NCBI GenBank assembly: GCA_020722405.1
Contig: DYKW01000119.1
Location: 1 to 5,635 of the forward strand
Source: Anaerolinea thermophila
GTDB taxonomy: Bacteria > Chloroflexota > Anaerolineae > Anaerolineales > DRKV01
Reading direction: 5' to 3'
Length of the DNA: 5,635 nucleotides
Shown: positions 1 through 5,635 of the stretch, piece by piece
Layout of the letters: the number at the start of each line of letters is the position of its first letter
Numbering within the stretch: position 1 is the first letter of the stretch
Made by a program: the position numbers and the translations under genes
The notes under the pieces: model-generated
Databases searched by the model: none
What the model was told of the DNA's origin: nothing
The model's input: the letters and a program-made list of their open reading frames with translations, nothing else

Positions 1-57
1 ACTTTCCACTCTTTCACTTTCCACTCTTTTACTTTCCACTTTCCACTATTTCACTGT
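1..57. repeat. Degenerate short tandem repeat (ACTTTCCACT family)
   Basis: Two adjacent 15-bp units, ACTTTCCACTCTTTC at 1-15 and the same unit with a final T at 16-30, are followed by shortened copies: ACTTTCCACT at 31-40, TTCCACT at 41-47 and a decayed copy ending in TTTCACT near 56. All copies share the core TTTCCACT. The array starts at the window edge, so its full length is unknown. It lies outside any credible gene and next to a second, unrelated tandem repeat. From memory, repeats of this style are common between genes in filamentous Chloroflexota, but that link is recollection rather than something shown here. Confidence 0.8.
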
Positions 58-59
58 TC

Positions 60-86
60 GCTGACGGCTGACGCCTGTCGCCTGGC
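60..86. repeat. Degenerate heptanucleotide tandem repeat
   Basis: Four consecutive units of about 7 bp are visible: GCTGACG (60-66), GCTGACG (67-73), CCTGTCG (74-80) and CCTGGC (81-86). The first two are identical and the others differ at one to three positions. The array directly follows the pyrimidine-rich repeat at 1-57 and ends about 50 bp before the promoter of the GH13 gene. It recalls the heptanucleotide repeats known between genes in cyanobacteria. No function can be read from it. Confidence 0.65.
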
Positions 87-136
87 AAACGCGCAAAACC
101 TGGAAGCGGTTTCTTTTTCCGCGCTTGTTCTTGTGT

Positions 137-145
137 TGATATAAT
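137..145 (+). promoter_or_regulatory. Extended -10 promoter of the GH13 gene
   Basis: TGATATAAT at 137-145 is a perfect TG-n-TATAAT extended -10 element for a housekeeping sigma factor. No good -35 hexamer lies at the usual distance (the best, around 116-121, is poor), which is normal for extended -10 promoters. Transcription should start near 151-153, giving a leader of about 40 nt. An in-frame ATG at 144 overlaps this -10 box and so would lie upstream of the transcript. That argues strongly for translation starting at 192. Confidence 0.7.
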
Positions 146-150
146 GTTTC

Positions 151-167
151 CGACATGCAGCATGTCG
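151..167. promoter_or_regulatory. Perfect 17-bp inverted repeat at the transcription start, candidate operator
   Basis: CGACATG (151-157) and CATGTCG (161-167) are perfect reverse complements around a CAG centre. The dyad begins 6 bp after the -10 hexamer, exactly where transcription should start, a classic place for a repressor site. The RNA could also fold into a 7-bp hairpin with a 3-nt loop at the very 5' end of the leader, about 16 nt before the Shine-Dalgarno, possibly affecting mRNA stability. No regulator gene lies in the window, so the protein that would bind is unknown. Confidence 0.55.
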
Positions 168-182
168 ATATTTTCTTTACGT

Positions 183-187
183 GGAGG
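183..187 (+). promoter_or_regulatory. Shine-Dalgarno that fixes the start of the GH13 gene
   Basis: GGAGG (within GGAGGG, 183-188) lies 4 nt before the ATG at 192, a strong ribosome binding site. The more upstream in-frame ATGs at 144 and 162 have no comparable site. The one at 144 overlaps the -10 element and the one at 162 lies inside the inverted repeat. Confidence 0.85.
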
Positions 188-191
188 GTTT

Positions 192-3100
192 ATGCCTGTG
201 CTTTTTGCTCCTTTGGGGTTGGAGTTACACGTTGCGCGTGCCATACGGCAACAAAGCGGTCTGGATAGCACTTTGTTTGGGTTGCGAGGCAATGTGCTTT
301 TTGCCGATTTTAAAACCGTGCGGGATTTCACCGCCCGCCTGAATGCGCTGCGCCCACCCGAACAGGCGTTGCGCGCCGGTGAAATCAATGCCGCCGGCTT
401 GATTGAGGAAATCCTGCACTTCGTTTCGGCCGAGTATCGCCGTCAACGACAGCCGATGGCCTGGCATGGCGCGTTGACGGTTTTGCAACAGCAGTTTGGG
501 GACGAAGCCATCGAGACCTTGCTGCGTTTCTTTGCCGAAACCTTTCCCGCGGCAGCGCTTTATCGCGGCGAAATCAGCCTGGATGCCTATCTGAATGCCA
601 CCATTGACGATTTACCAACGCGCGAAGCCGTGCTGGAAGAAATCGTCATGCTGGCACTGGCAAACGAAAACCCGGCCATGCAGCCGATGTCTGAACTGTT
701 TAGCGATGGCGACTTGCGCGCTCGAACGGTCTATCCTCAGGTGATGGTGGCGTTGGACGAATATTTCAAAACCCAGCCGCCTTTTGGCCCCGATAATCAA
801 CCCCTTTTGGAATTGCTGCGCGAACCGGCGCGCAAAGCCCCGCACTCGCTCAAAGCGCAACTCAAATTTCTCCTCGAACATTGGCGTGCCCTGCTAGGAG
901 ACCAGTTTTATTACCGTTTGTTGGGGGGATTGGATTTCATTGCCGAAGAAACCCGCATTCGCATTGGTACCGGCGGTGGCGCAGGTGTTTCGGTTTCCGT
1001 GCCCACCTTCTCCGATGCGCTGGGAGAAGAGCCCGAACGCTTTTCCCTCGACCGCAACTGGATGCCCAGCGTGGTGCTGATTGCCCGTCATACCTACGTT
1101 TGGCTGGATCAACTCAGCCGCCAGTATCAACGCCCCATCACCCGCCTGGATCAAATTCCCGATCAGGAACTGGAAACCCTGGCACGCCGCGGCTTCAATG
1201 GCCTGTGGTTGATTGGCCTGTGGGAGCGTTCCGGCGCTTCGCAAAAAGTCAAACATCTGTGCGGCAACCCCGAGGCGATTGCCTCCGCGTATTCGGTTTA
1301 CGATTATCAAATTGCTGCCAACTTGGGAGGTTACGAAGCCTATCAAAACCTGCGTGAACGTGCCGCCCGCTATGGCATTCGGCTGGCGGCGGATATGGTG
1401 CCCAACCACACCGGCATTTACTCCCGCTGGATTGTCGAACACCCCGATTGGTTCATCTCGCTGCCCTATAGTCCCTTCCCTAATTACACCTTCAATGGGC
1501 CAAACCTTTCTGAGCATCCCGATGTAGGCGTCTACCTGGAAAATCACTACTACACCCGCACCGACGCGGCGGTCGTCTTCAAGCGCGTGGACCATCGCAC
1601 CGGAGAGACGCGCTTCATCTACCACGGCAACGATGGCACTTCCATGCCCTGGAACGATACCGCCCAGTTGAATTATCTCAACCCCGAAGTGCGCGAAGCC
1701 GCTATCCAAACCATCCTGCATGTGGCGCGCATGTTCCCCATCATCCGCTTCGACGCCGCCATGACGCTGGCGAAGAAACACTACCAACGTTTGTGGTTCC
1801 CCGAACCCGGTACGGGGGGCGACATCCCCTCGCGGGCCGAATTCGGCCTCACCCGGCAGGAATTCGATGCTGCCATGCCGCAGGAATTCTGGCGCGAAGT
1901 GGTCGAGCGCATTACCGCCGAAGCGCCCGATACCCTGCTGCTGGCCGAAGCCTTCTGGATGATGGAAGGCTACTTTGTGCGCAGCCTGGGTATGCACCGT
2001 GTCTACAACAGCGCTTTTATGAACATGCTGCGCGATGAGAAAAATGCCGAATACCGCGCCGTCATCAAGAACACCCTGGAATTCGACCCCGAAGTCCTCA
2101 AGCGCTACGTCAACTTCATGAACAACCCCGACGAGCGCACCGCGGTCGAGCAATTTGGCAAGGGGGACAAGTACTTTGGCATCTGCCTGATGATGTCCAC
2201 GCTGCCCGGTTTGCCCATGTTTGGGCACGGTCAAATCGAGGGCTTTGCCGAGAAATACGGCATGGAATATCGCCGCGCCTACTGGAGTGAACAGCCCGAC
2301 GCCGGAATGGTGGCACGTCACGAGGCCGAAATCAGCCCCCTGCTGCACCGCCGCCGCCTGTTTGCCGAAGTGGAAAACTTCCTGCTCTACGATTTCTATA
2401 CCCCCCAAGGCACGGTGGATGAAAACGTCTTTGCCTACTCCAACCGCCTGGACGACCAGCGTGCCCTGGTCATCTACCACAACGCCTATGCCCAAACCCG
2501 TGGCTGGATTCGCACCTCAACCGCCTTTGCCGTCAAGGATGCGCAGGGAGAAAAGCACCTCCAGCAGCGCACGCTGGCCGAAGGGTTGGCCTTGCGCAAT
2601 GCCGCCGACACCTTTACCATTTTCCGTGACCAAAAAAATGGCCTGGAGTACATCCGCAGTAACCGTGAACTGTGGGAGAAGGGTTTGTATGTCGAACTGG
2701 AAGCCTACCGGTATCACGTTTTCCTGGATTTCCGACAGGTGCAGGATGTAGATGGCCGCTACGCTCGTCTACATGCCGAACTTCAGGGCGGCGGTGTGCC
2801 CGACATCGAAGCCCATTTGCGCCTGATGGTCTTGCAGCCCTTGCACGACGCCTTGCGTGGACTGCTCAACCCCGGCCAATTGGAATGGGCACTCTTACAC
2901 CGTGACCCTGAGCGGTTGAAAAATCTTCCCACGGTTTTGGATGAAATCGAGAGCAAGGCGCGGCGCGTGGCCGATACGCTGGCCGACTTTACCCATCGAT
3001 CGGTGGATGATTACCCCGATAGCCTGCGCGCCGAAACCGAAATCGCTTTGCGCCTGGCCACCTGGCAGGATTTACCCTCACTGGAGGAAGACGCCCTCCA

Positions 3101-3683
3101 GGTGCGGCGCGCCCTTCAGGGTTTCCTGGAAACCACCCCGACCCGTTGGTGGTTGCTGCTCACCTGGGTTTTTACACGCCCCTTGGGAAATCTGCTCCCC
3201 CCCGCGCCCCCCGGAGGGTTTCCTGTTCCCCCTGATGGACGATGGTACGACAACTGGCTATTCGACCGTCTGGTTGCCCAACTGTGGCAAGAAAAGGGGC
3301 AGTCATCCGAAGGAACTGCTCACAACCTGCAGGTCTGGCGTGCCTTGCTCCAATGGAGCGATTGGTACACGCGCTTTCAGCGCGACGGATTGAGCGCCAT
3401 CTTGACCGAATGGCTGCACGACCCGTTGGTGCGTACCTTGCTCAAAGTCAACGAATACCAGGGCATACTGTGGTTCCAAAAGGAAGCCTACGAAACGGCT
3501 TTGCATTGGATGTTGGTATTAGCCACCGTCCAAATTTTGGCCGACCCCCATCTATCCCCCGAAGCCCGGGTCACCACGTTGCAGTCCAGTTATGCCGTCA
3601 TCCGCCTGTTACAACGGGCGGAGGCACAGAGTGAATACCAGGTAGCCCGCTTGTTGGAGGCTGTTTCGGCATTGGAAGAATGA
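192..3683 (+). CDS. Large multidomain GH13 (alpha-amylase superfamily) protein
   Basis: Predicted cytoplasmic alpha-glucan-active enzyme of 1163 aa (no signal peptide or membrane segment seen); the reaction is not established. Layout by inspection: a mainly helical N-terminal region (about 1-255), a glycine-rich linker (GTGGGAG, 259-265), a GH13 (beta/alpha)8 barrel (about 289-745), a beta-rich C-domain (about 750-860) and a helical C-terminal region (about 870-1163) with a proline-rich stretch at 1003-1014. GH13 regions visible: I, D401-x-x-x-N405-H406; V, Q492-L-N494; II, R519-x-D521 (presumed nucleophile); III, E586 in LAEAF (presumed acid/base); IV, N644-N-P-D647-E (presumed stabiliser). 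Region IV has Pro646 where most GH13 enzymes have His, and the Lys/His usually following the nucleophile are Met524/Thr525. LAEAF and N-x-P-D recall GlgE maltosyltransferases (GH13_3), but regions I and II do not match GlgE, so I do not call it GlgE. From memory, close relatives of about this length occur in several phyla as uncharacterised alpha-amylase family proteins. It converges with the GH57 gene and has its own promoter. Confidence 0.9.
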   Translation: MPVLFAPLGLELHVARAIRQQSGLDSTLFGLRGNVLFADFKTVRDFTARLNALRPPEQALRAGEINAAGLIEEILHFVSAEYRRQRQPMAWHGALTVLQQQFGDEAIETLLRFFAETFPAAALYRGEISLDAYLNATIDDLPTREAVLEEIVMLALANENPAMQPMSELFSDGDLRARTVYPQVMVALDEYFKTQPPFGPDNQPLLELLREPARKAPHSLKAQLKFLLEHWRALLGDQFYYRLLGGLDFIAEETRIRIGTGGGAGVSVSVPTFSDALGEEPERFSLDRNWMPSVVLIARHTYVWLDQLSRQYQRPITRLDQIPDQELETLARRGFNGLWLIGLWERSGASQKVKHLCGNPEAIASAYSVYDYQIAANLGGYEAYQNLRERAARYGIRLAADMVPNHTGIYSRWIVEHPDWFISLPYSPFPNYTFNGPNLSEHPDVGVYLENHYYTRTDAAVVFKRVDHRTGETRFIYHGNDGTSMPWNDTAQLNYLNPEVREAAIQTILHVARMFPIIRFDAAMTLAKKHYQRLWFPEPGTGGDIPSRAEFGLTRQEFDAAMPQEFWREVVERITAEAPDTLLLAEAFWMMEGYFVRSLGMHRVYNSAFMNMLRDEKNAEYRAVIKNTLEFDPEVLKRYVNFMNNPDERTAVEQFGKGDKYFGICLMMSTLPGLPMFGHGQIEGFAEKYGMEYRRAYWSEQPDAGMVARHEAEISPLLHRRRLFAEVENFLLYDFYTPQGTVDENVFAYSNRLDDQRALVIYHNAYAQTRGWIRTSTAFAVKDAQGEKHLQQRTLAEGLALRNAADTFTIFRDQKNGLEYIRSNRELWEKGLYVELEAYRYHVFLDFRQVQDVDGRYARLHAELQGGGVPDIEAHLRLMVLQPLHDALRGLLNPGQLEWALLHRDPERLKNLPTVLDEIESKARRVADTLADFTHRSVDDYPDSLRAETEIALRLATWQDLPSLEEDALQVRRALQGFLETTPTRWWLLLTWVFTRPLGNLLPPAPPGGFPVPPDGRWYDNWLFDRLVAQLWQEKGQSSEGTAHNLQVWRALLQWSDWYTRFQRDGLSAILTEWLHDPLVRTLLKVNEYQGILWFQKEAYETALHWMLVLATVQILADPHLSPEARVTTLQSSYAVIRLLQRAEAQSEYQVARLLEAVSALEE

Positions 3684-3746
3684 ACGCGGGGCTATTCCGT
3701 CGTTTGCGTACCGAACTTGCGGTTTTACAAGTCGTGTGGCGGCATC

Positions 3747-3772
3747 CCAACCCGCCATCTGGCGTGCGTTGG
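3747..3772. other. Imperfect hairpin between convergent genes, possible weak terminator
   Basis: The 112-bp gap between the two convergent genes contains a two-part stem: CCAAC (3747-3751) pairs with GTTGG (3768-3772), and CGCCA (3753-3757) pairs with TGGCG (3760-3764), with a small asymmetric internal loop. An alternative stem, TGGCGG (3737-3742) with CCGCCA (3752-3757), uses part of the same sequence. Neither strand has a T-run after the stem, so this is not a canonical intrinsic terminator. It may slow polymerase from both sides, or termination may depend on Rho or on collision. Confidence 0.3.
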
Positions 3773-3795
3773 TTGGCCGGGTTGGGTTGGCCCCT

Positions 3796-5235
3796 CTACC
3801 ACTGTCGGCGCGGCGCATCCAAAACGCTGGTTTGGGCACGCACCAGGTGCTGCAAGAAGACCTGGTCGGCGCGGATATTCCCGCTTTGGCTGACAACGTG
3901 GCGTAGATTTTGGAGTGCTGCCTCACTTAAATCTACCCCAATGGCCTGATACACCATCCACACGGCTTGTGCAGCATAGGCCGTGTTGTTTTTGGGCTCG
4001 ATGCGGTCATAATCTTCGAAAAACCAGCCACACGAAGTGAACATGCGTTGCCGCTCGTACTGTGCCATCAGCAGCCATTCCACGCGTCGTATTTCCTGGA
4101 AAGGCAAAGGTGGCGCGCCCAGTGCTTCCAGCAATGCTGCAGTGTGCTGTTTCCCCAAGATGACTTCGATATAACGGTGGCGCAACTCCCAGGGATCGTG
4201 AATCAGGCGTATCAGGTAATTGTAGTATATCGTATCAATCTCCGCTGCCAATTCGTTGAAGGCTTTGCGTAGGGCTTCCTTCCAACTGCTGTCGCCGGGA
4301 GTGCAACTGCAACCGGTGCTCCAGCGAGCAATGCCATGGTGGCATGACCAGGAGGTGTTATAGCGCAAGGGGATGGTGTGCAGCGGTGGATGTTCTCGCA
4401 GCCAACGCGCCGGAAAGGTCATCTCTACGTTGTTTTCGGGGGCGCTGTGTTCCCACAAGTACGCCAAAAAACGGTGGCGGTCGGGTTTGTGGTGCCCGTA
4501 GAGTTCACCATCGGAAGCCAGCAGCAGCATCTGAGGGGTTTGGCTGTATTTCTTGGTGTTGTTGTAGCGTGGCAACAACTCACTTTGAACGAACGCATCG
4601 GCATTCAATGTGATGTGGGGATCAAAACTGAGGCGCGCGCTCAACTCACTGTGATAGAAAAAGACCGTCATGCGCCGTCCGCCGGGCAAAGAGACCAGAT
4701 AGGGTTCGGTGACATCTGGCATGGGCACGTTGGCCTGCCAGGGGGCGAGAATGGTGAATTCGATGCCGTGATCGGCCAGTACCATCAGGCTTTCGGTGTC
4801 TACGGCGGTTTCCGGCAGCCACATACCGGTCGGTTTGCGCCCAAAGCGATGTTCGAAATCTGCAATCCCCCAGCGTACTTGCGTGACCTTGTCGCGGTAA
4901 GAAGCCAGCGGCAGGATGGTGTGGTTGTAGGCCTGTGCTATGGCGTTCCCAACGCGGTATTTTCCCACGTTGGCACGGTCTTCTGCCACGATGCGTTGCA
5001 AGGTATCGGGATGGTGGTATTGCATCCAACCGGCCAACGTGGGGCCAACGTTGAAACTGATATGCCCAAAATTGCCGTCGCTGGCGTTGGCTTGATAGCA
5101 CTCGGCATGAATGCGCTCGTTCCAATTTGGGTAGGGTGAGGCGCCGCTCTCTGGGGGAATTTCACCGCTCAGTGGGTCTTCGCGTGGGGGTTGATAGAAA
5201 TGGCCGTGAACAATGAGTGAAAGGGGAGCAGTCAT
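3796..5235 (-). CDS. GH57 family glycosidase with DUF3536-type C-terminal half
   Basis: Predicted cytoplasmic retaining glycosidase or glucanotransferase of 479 aa, with no signal peptide. GH57 regions visible: region 1, HGHFYQPP at 10-17; region 2, GNAIAQAYNHTILP at 96-109; region 3, GMWLPE at 137-142, giving Glu142 as presumed nucleophile; region 4, ASDGELYGHH at 240-249, giving Asp242 as presumed acid/base. The C-terminal half carries SWSCHHGIARW (295-305), a CxC pair (309-311) and SCGWFFED (401-408), which match the DUF3536 type of GH57 protein as I remember it. I know of no measured activity for this subgroup. Alpha-glucan (glycogen or maltooligosaccharide) is the likely substrate, given the GH57 fold and the GH13 neighbour. 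The ATG at 5235 is chosen because the conserved GH57 motif begins nine residues later and because the upstream in-frame GTG at 5310 overlaps the predicted -10 box. There is no Shine-Dalgarno: the bases before the ATG are pyrimidine-rich on the coding strand. It is shorter than some DUF3536-containing relatives, but no truncation is evident. Confidence 0.9.
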   Translation of the reverse strand: MTAPLSLIVHGHFYQPPREDPLSGEIPPESGASPYPNWNERIHAECYQANASDGNFGHISFNVGPTLAGWMQYHHPDTLQRIVAEDRANVGKYRVGNAIAQAYNHTILPLASYRDKVTQVRWGIADFEHRFGRKPTGMWLPETAVDTESLMVLADHGIEFTILAPWQANVPMPDVTEPYLVSLPGGRRMTVFFYHSELSARLSFDPHITLNADAFVQSELLPRYNNTKKYSQTPQMLLLASDGELYGHHKPDRHRFLAYLWEHSAPENNVEMTFPARWLREHPPLHTIPLRYNTSWSCHHGIARWSTGCSCTPGDSSWKEALRKAFNELAAEIDTIYYNYLIRLIHDPWELRHRYIEVILGKQHTAALLEALGAPPLPFQEIRRVEWLLMAQYERQRMFTSCGWFFEDYDRIEPKNNTAYAAQAVWMVYQAIGVDLSEAALQNLRHVVSQSGNIRADQVFLQHLVRAQTSVLDAPRRQW

Positions 5236-5300
5236 AATATTGAAGGAAGGAAAGACGAAGTATGTTTCGACAGCCCAGGCAGCCTTTCCACAGGGGGTGA

Positions 5301-5329
5301 AGTTTATCACGAATAGCGTGGAATGTCAC
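5301..5329 (-). promoter_or_regulatory. Predicted promoter of the GH57 gene
   Basis: Read on the minus strand, GTGACA (5329-5324; 5 of 6 matches to TTGACA) is followed after exactly 17 bp by TAAACT (5306-5301; 4 of 6 matches to TATAAT). A TG sits one base before the -10, making it an extended -10 type like the GH13 promoter. Transcription should start near 5294, giving a leader of about 60 nt before the ATG at 5235. CACG/CGTG motifs at 5308-5311, 5317-5320 and 5327-5330 form short inverted repeats across the spacer and could be part of an operator, though 4-bp arms can arise by chance. Confidence 0.5.
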
Positions 5330-5330
5330 G

Positions 5331-5540
5331 GGGCGCAAGGTGACGGGTAGGGCTTTTGCGGGTTTGTCGTAACTCACTACCTGGCTCTCGAAATTTATCG
5401 ACCTGTGCGGTTGAGACTTCCCTCCATACGCAGGCGTTTCAGGAGCAAGATCAGTTTAGAAACCAAATGTCACTGCAAGTAAAGCCACAGCACGCGTAGC
5501 GCTGCTCAAACCGAAAGAAACAGATAATTTTCTTGTTGTA
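5331..5540. other. Non-coding stretch with no recognisable feature
   Basis: No open reading frame here has a plausible start, ribosome binding site or recognisable protein. It contains a near-palindromic TCGA-AATTTA-TCGA (5388-5401), a weak AT-rich hairpin with AAGAAA (5515-5520) against TTTCTT (5529-5534), and a lone GATAAT (5523-5528) without a fitting -35. None is strong enough to call. It sits upstream of the GH57 promoter and before the hairpin cluster. Confidence 0.5.
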
Positions 5541-5545
5541 GCAGA

Positions 5546-5609
5546 GGCGGCTCCCACGCCGCCGGACACCGGGCATGAGTGCCCACGGGGGGACAGGCTG
5601 AAGGCTGTC
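5546..5609. repeat. Cluster of three GC-rich hairpins in an intergenic repeat element
   Basis: Three stem-loops follow each other closely: GGCGGC (5546-5551) with GCCGCC (5558-5563) and a 6-nt loop; GGGCA (5571-5575) with TGCCC (5580-5584) and a 4-nt loop; GACAG (5592-5596) with CTGTC (5605-5609) and an 8-nt loop. The first two stems are perfect and GC-rich. The arrangement suggests a dispersed palindromic element or a structured transcript end, but no T-tract follows any stem. The third hairpin lies inside the 37-bp repeat unit described next. The element is cut by the window end. Confidence 0.6.
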
Positions 5610-5635
5610 TTGCACCCGCCCACGGGGGGACAGGC
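5581..5635. repeat. 18-bp direct repeat with 37-bp period, truncated by window end
   Basis: GCCCACGGGGGGACAGGC occurs identically at 5581-5598 and 5618-5635, separated by 19 bp. The second copy ends exactly at the last base, so further copies may follow outside the window. The 19-bp interval contains the second arm of a hairpin that starts in the repeat. The period of 37 bp is too short for a normal CRISPR array, and a tandem or dispersed intergenic repeat fits better. Confidence 0.7.

Noticed and set aside
96..118. Terminator-like AAACC/GGTTT hairpin followed by CTTTTT
   Set aside because: The stem is only 5 bp with two G-C pairs and a 7-nt loop. No upstream gene is visible in the window to be terminated.
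144..191. Upstream in-frame starts for the GH13 gene at 144 and 162
   Set aside because: The ATG at 144 overlaps the -10 box and the one at 162 is inside the inverted repeat without a ribosome binding site. The ATG at 192 has GGAGG at ideal spacing.
1839..2084. Four GAATTC sites within about 250 bp
   Set aside because: Each site encodes Glu-Phe or a similar pair in the GH13 reading frame (for example QEF and AEF), so protein sequence and codon preference explain the cluster.
894..2495. Long open frame (533 codons) on the minus strand inside the GH13 gene
   Set aside because: The plus strand here encodes conserved GH13 motifs. The antisense frame stays open because of the GC-rich codon bias, and its translation is low-complexity (many Val, Gly, Gln, His) with no recognisable domain.
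3197..3212. C-rich homopolymer runs (7 C and 6 C) as a possible frameshift site
   Set aside because: The reading frame continues normally on both sides into the same long protein, and the runs simply encode the proline-rich stretch.
4378..5139. Open frame of 253 codons on the plus strand inside the GH57 gene
   Set aside because: It is antisense to the clear GH57 catalytic motifs, has no supported ribosome binding site and no recognisable protein features.
5236..5310. Upstream GTG start at 5310 for the GH57 gene
   Set aside because: It overlaps the predicted -10 element, and the extra 25 residues are not part of the conserved GH57 start, which begins just after the ATG at 5235.
5581..5635. 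Possible CRISPR array
   Set aside because: The repeat is only 18 bp, the interval is 19 bp and part of it pairs with the repeat. There are no cas genes, and the period is too short.

Overview
The window looks like chromosomal DNA from a bacterium of the Chloroflexota type, most likely near class Anaerolineae. This is inferred from the two protein families, the GC-rich coding style and the low-complexity and hairpin-rich intergenic repeats. No phylogenetic marker is present, so the assignment is tentative. There is no sign of plasmid, phage, transposase, CRISPR or RNA genes.

Layout: positions 1-136 are non-coding and hold two degenerate tandem repeats (an ACTTTCCACT-type repeat and a 7-bp repeat). 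A clear extended -10 promoter (137-145) follows, then a perfect 17-bp inverted repeat at the expected transcription start (151-167), then a strong Shine-Dalgarno and a very large gene (192-3683, 1163 aa). That gene encodes a multidomain GH13 (alpha-amylase superfamily) protein. A 112-bp convergent intergenic gap with an imperfect hairpin but no T-tract separates it from a minus-strand gene (3796-5235, 479 aa). This second gene encodes a GH57 glycosidase with a DUF3536-type C-terminal half. Its promoter is at about 5301-5329. The last ~300 bases contain no gene. They end in a run of three hairpins (5546-5609) and an 18-bp direct repeat with a 37-bp period that runs to the window edge.

Both genes encode retaining alpha-glucan-active enzyme folds, and neither protein shows a signal peptide. 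The simplest reading is a cytoplasmic glycogen or maltooligosaccharide metabolism locus in which a GH13 and a GH57 enzyme act on the same pool of alpha-glucan. They are convergent and have separate promoters, so they are not an operon. The most interesting points are three: the departures of the GH13 protein from the canonical GH13 active-site motifs (no His in region IV, no Lys/His after the nucleophile), its large uncharacterised N- and C-terminal helical regions, and the promoter-overlapping palindrome that suggests dedicated control. I did not find convincing evidence of a wholly new type of system.
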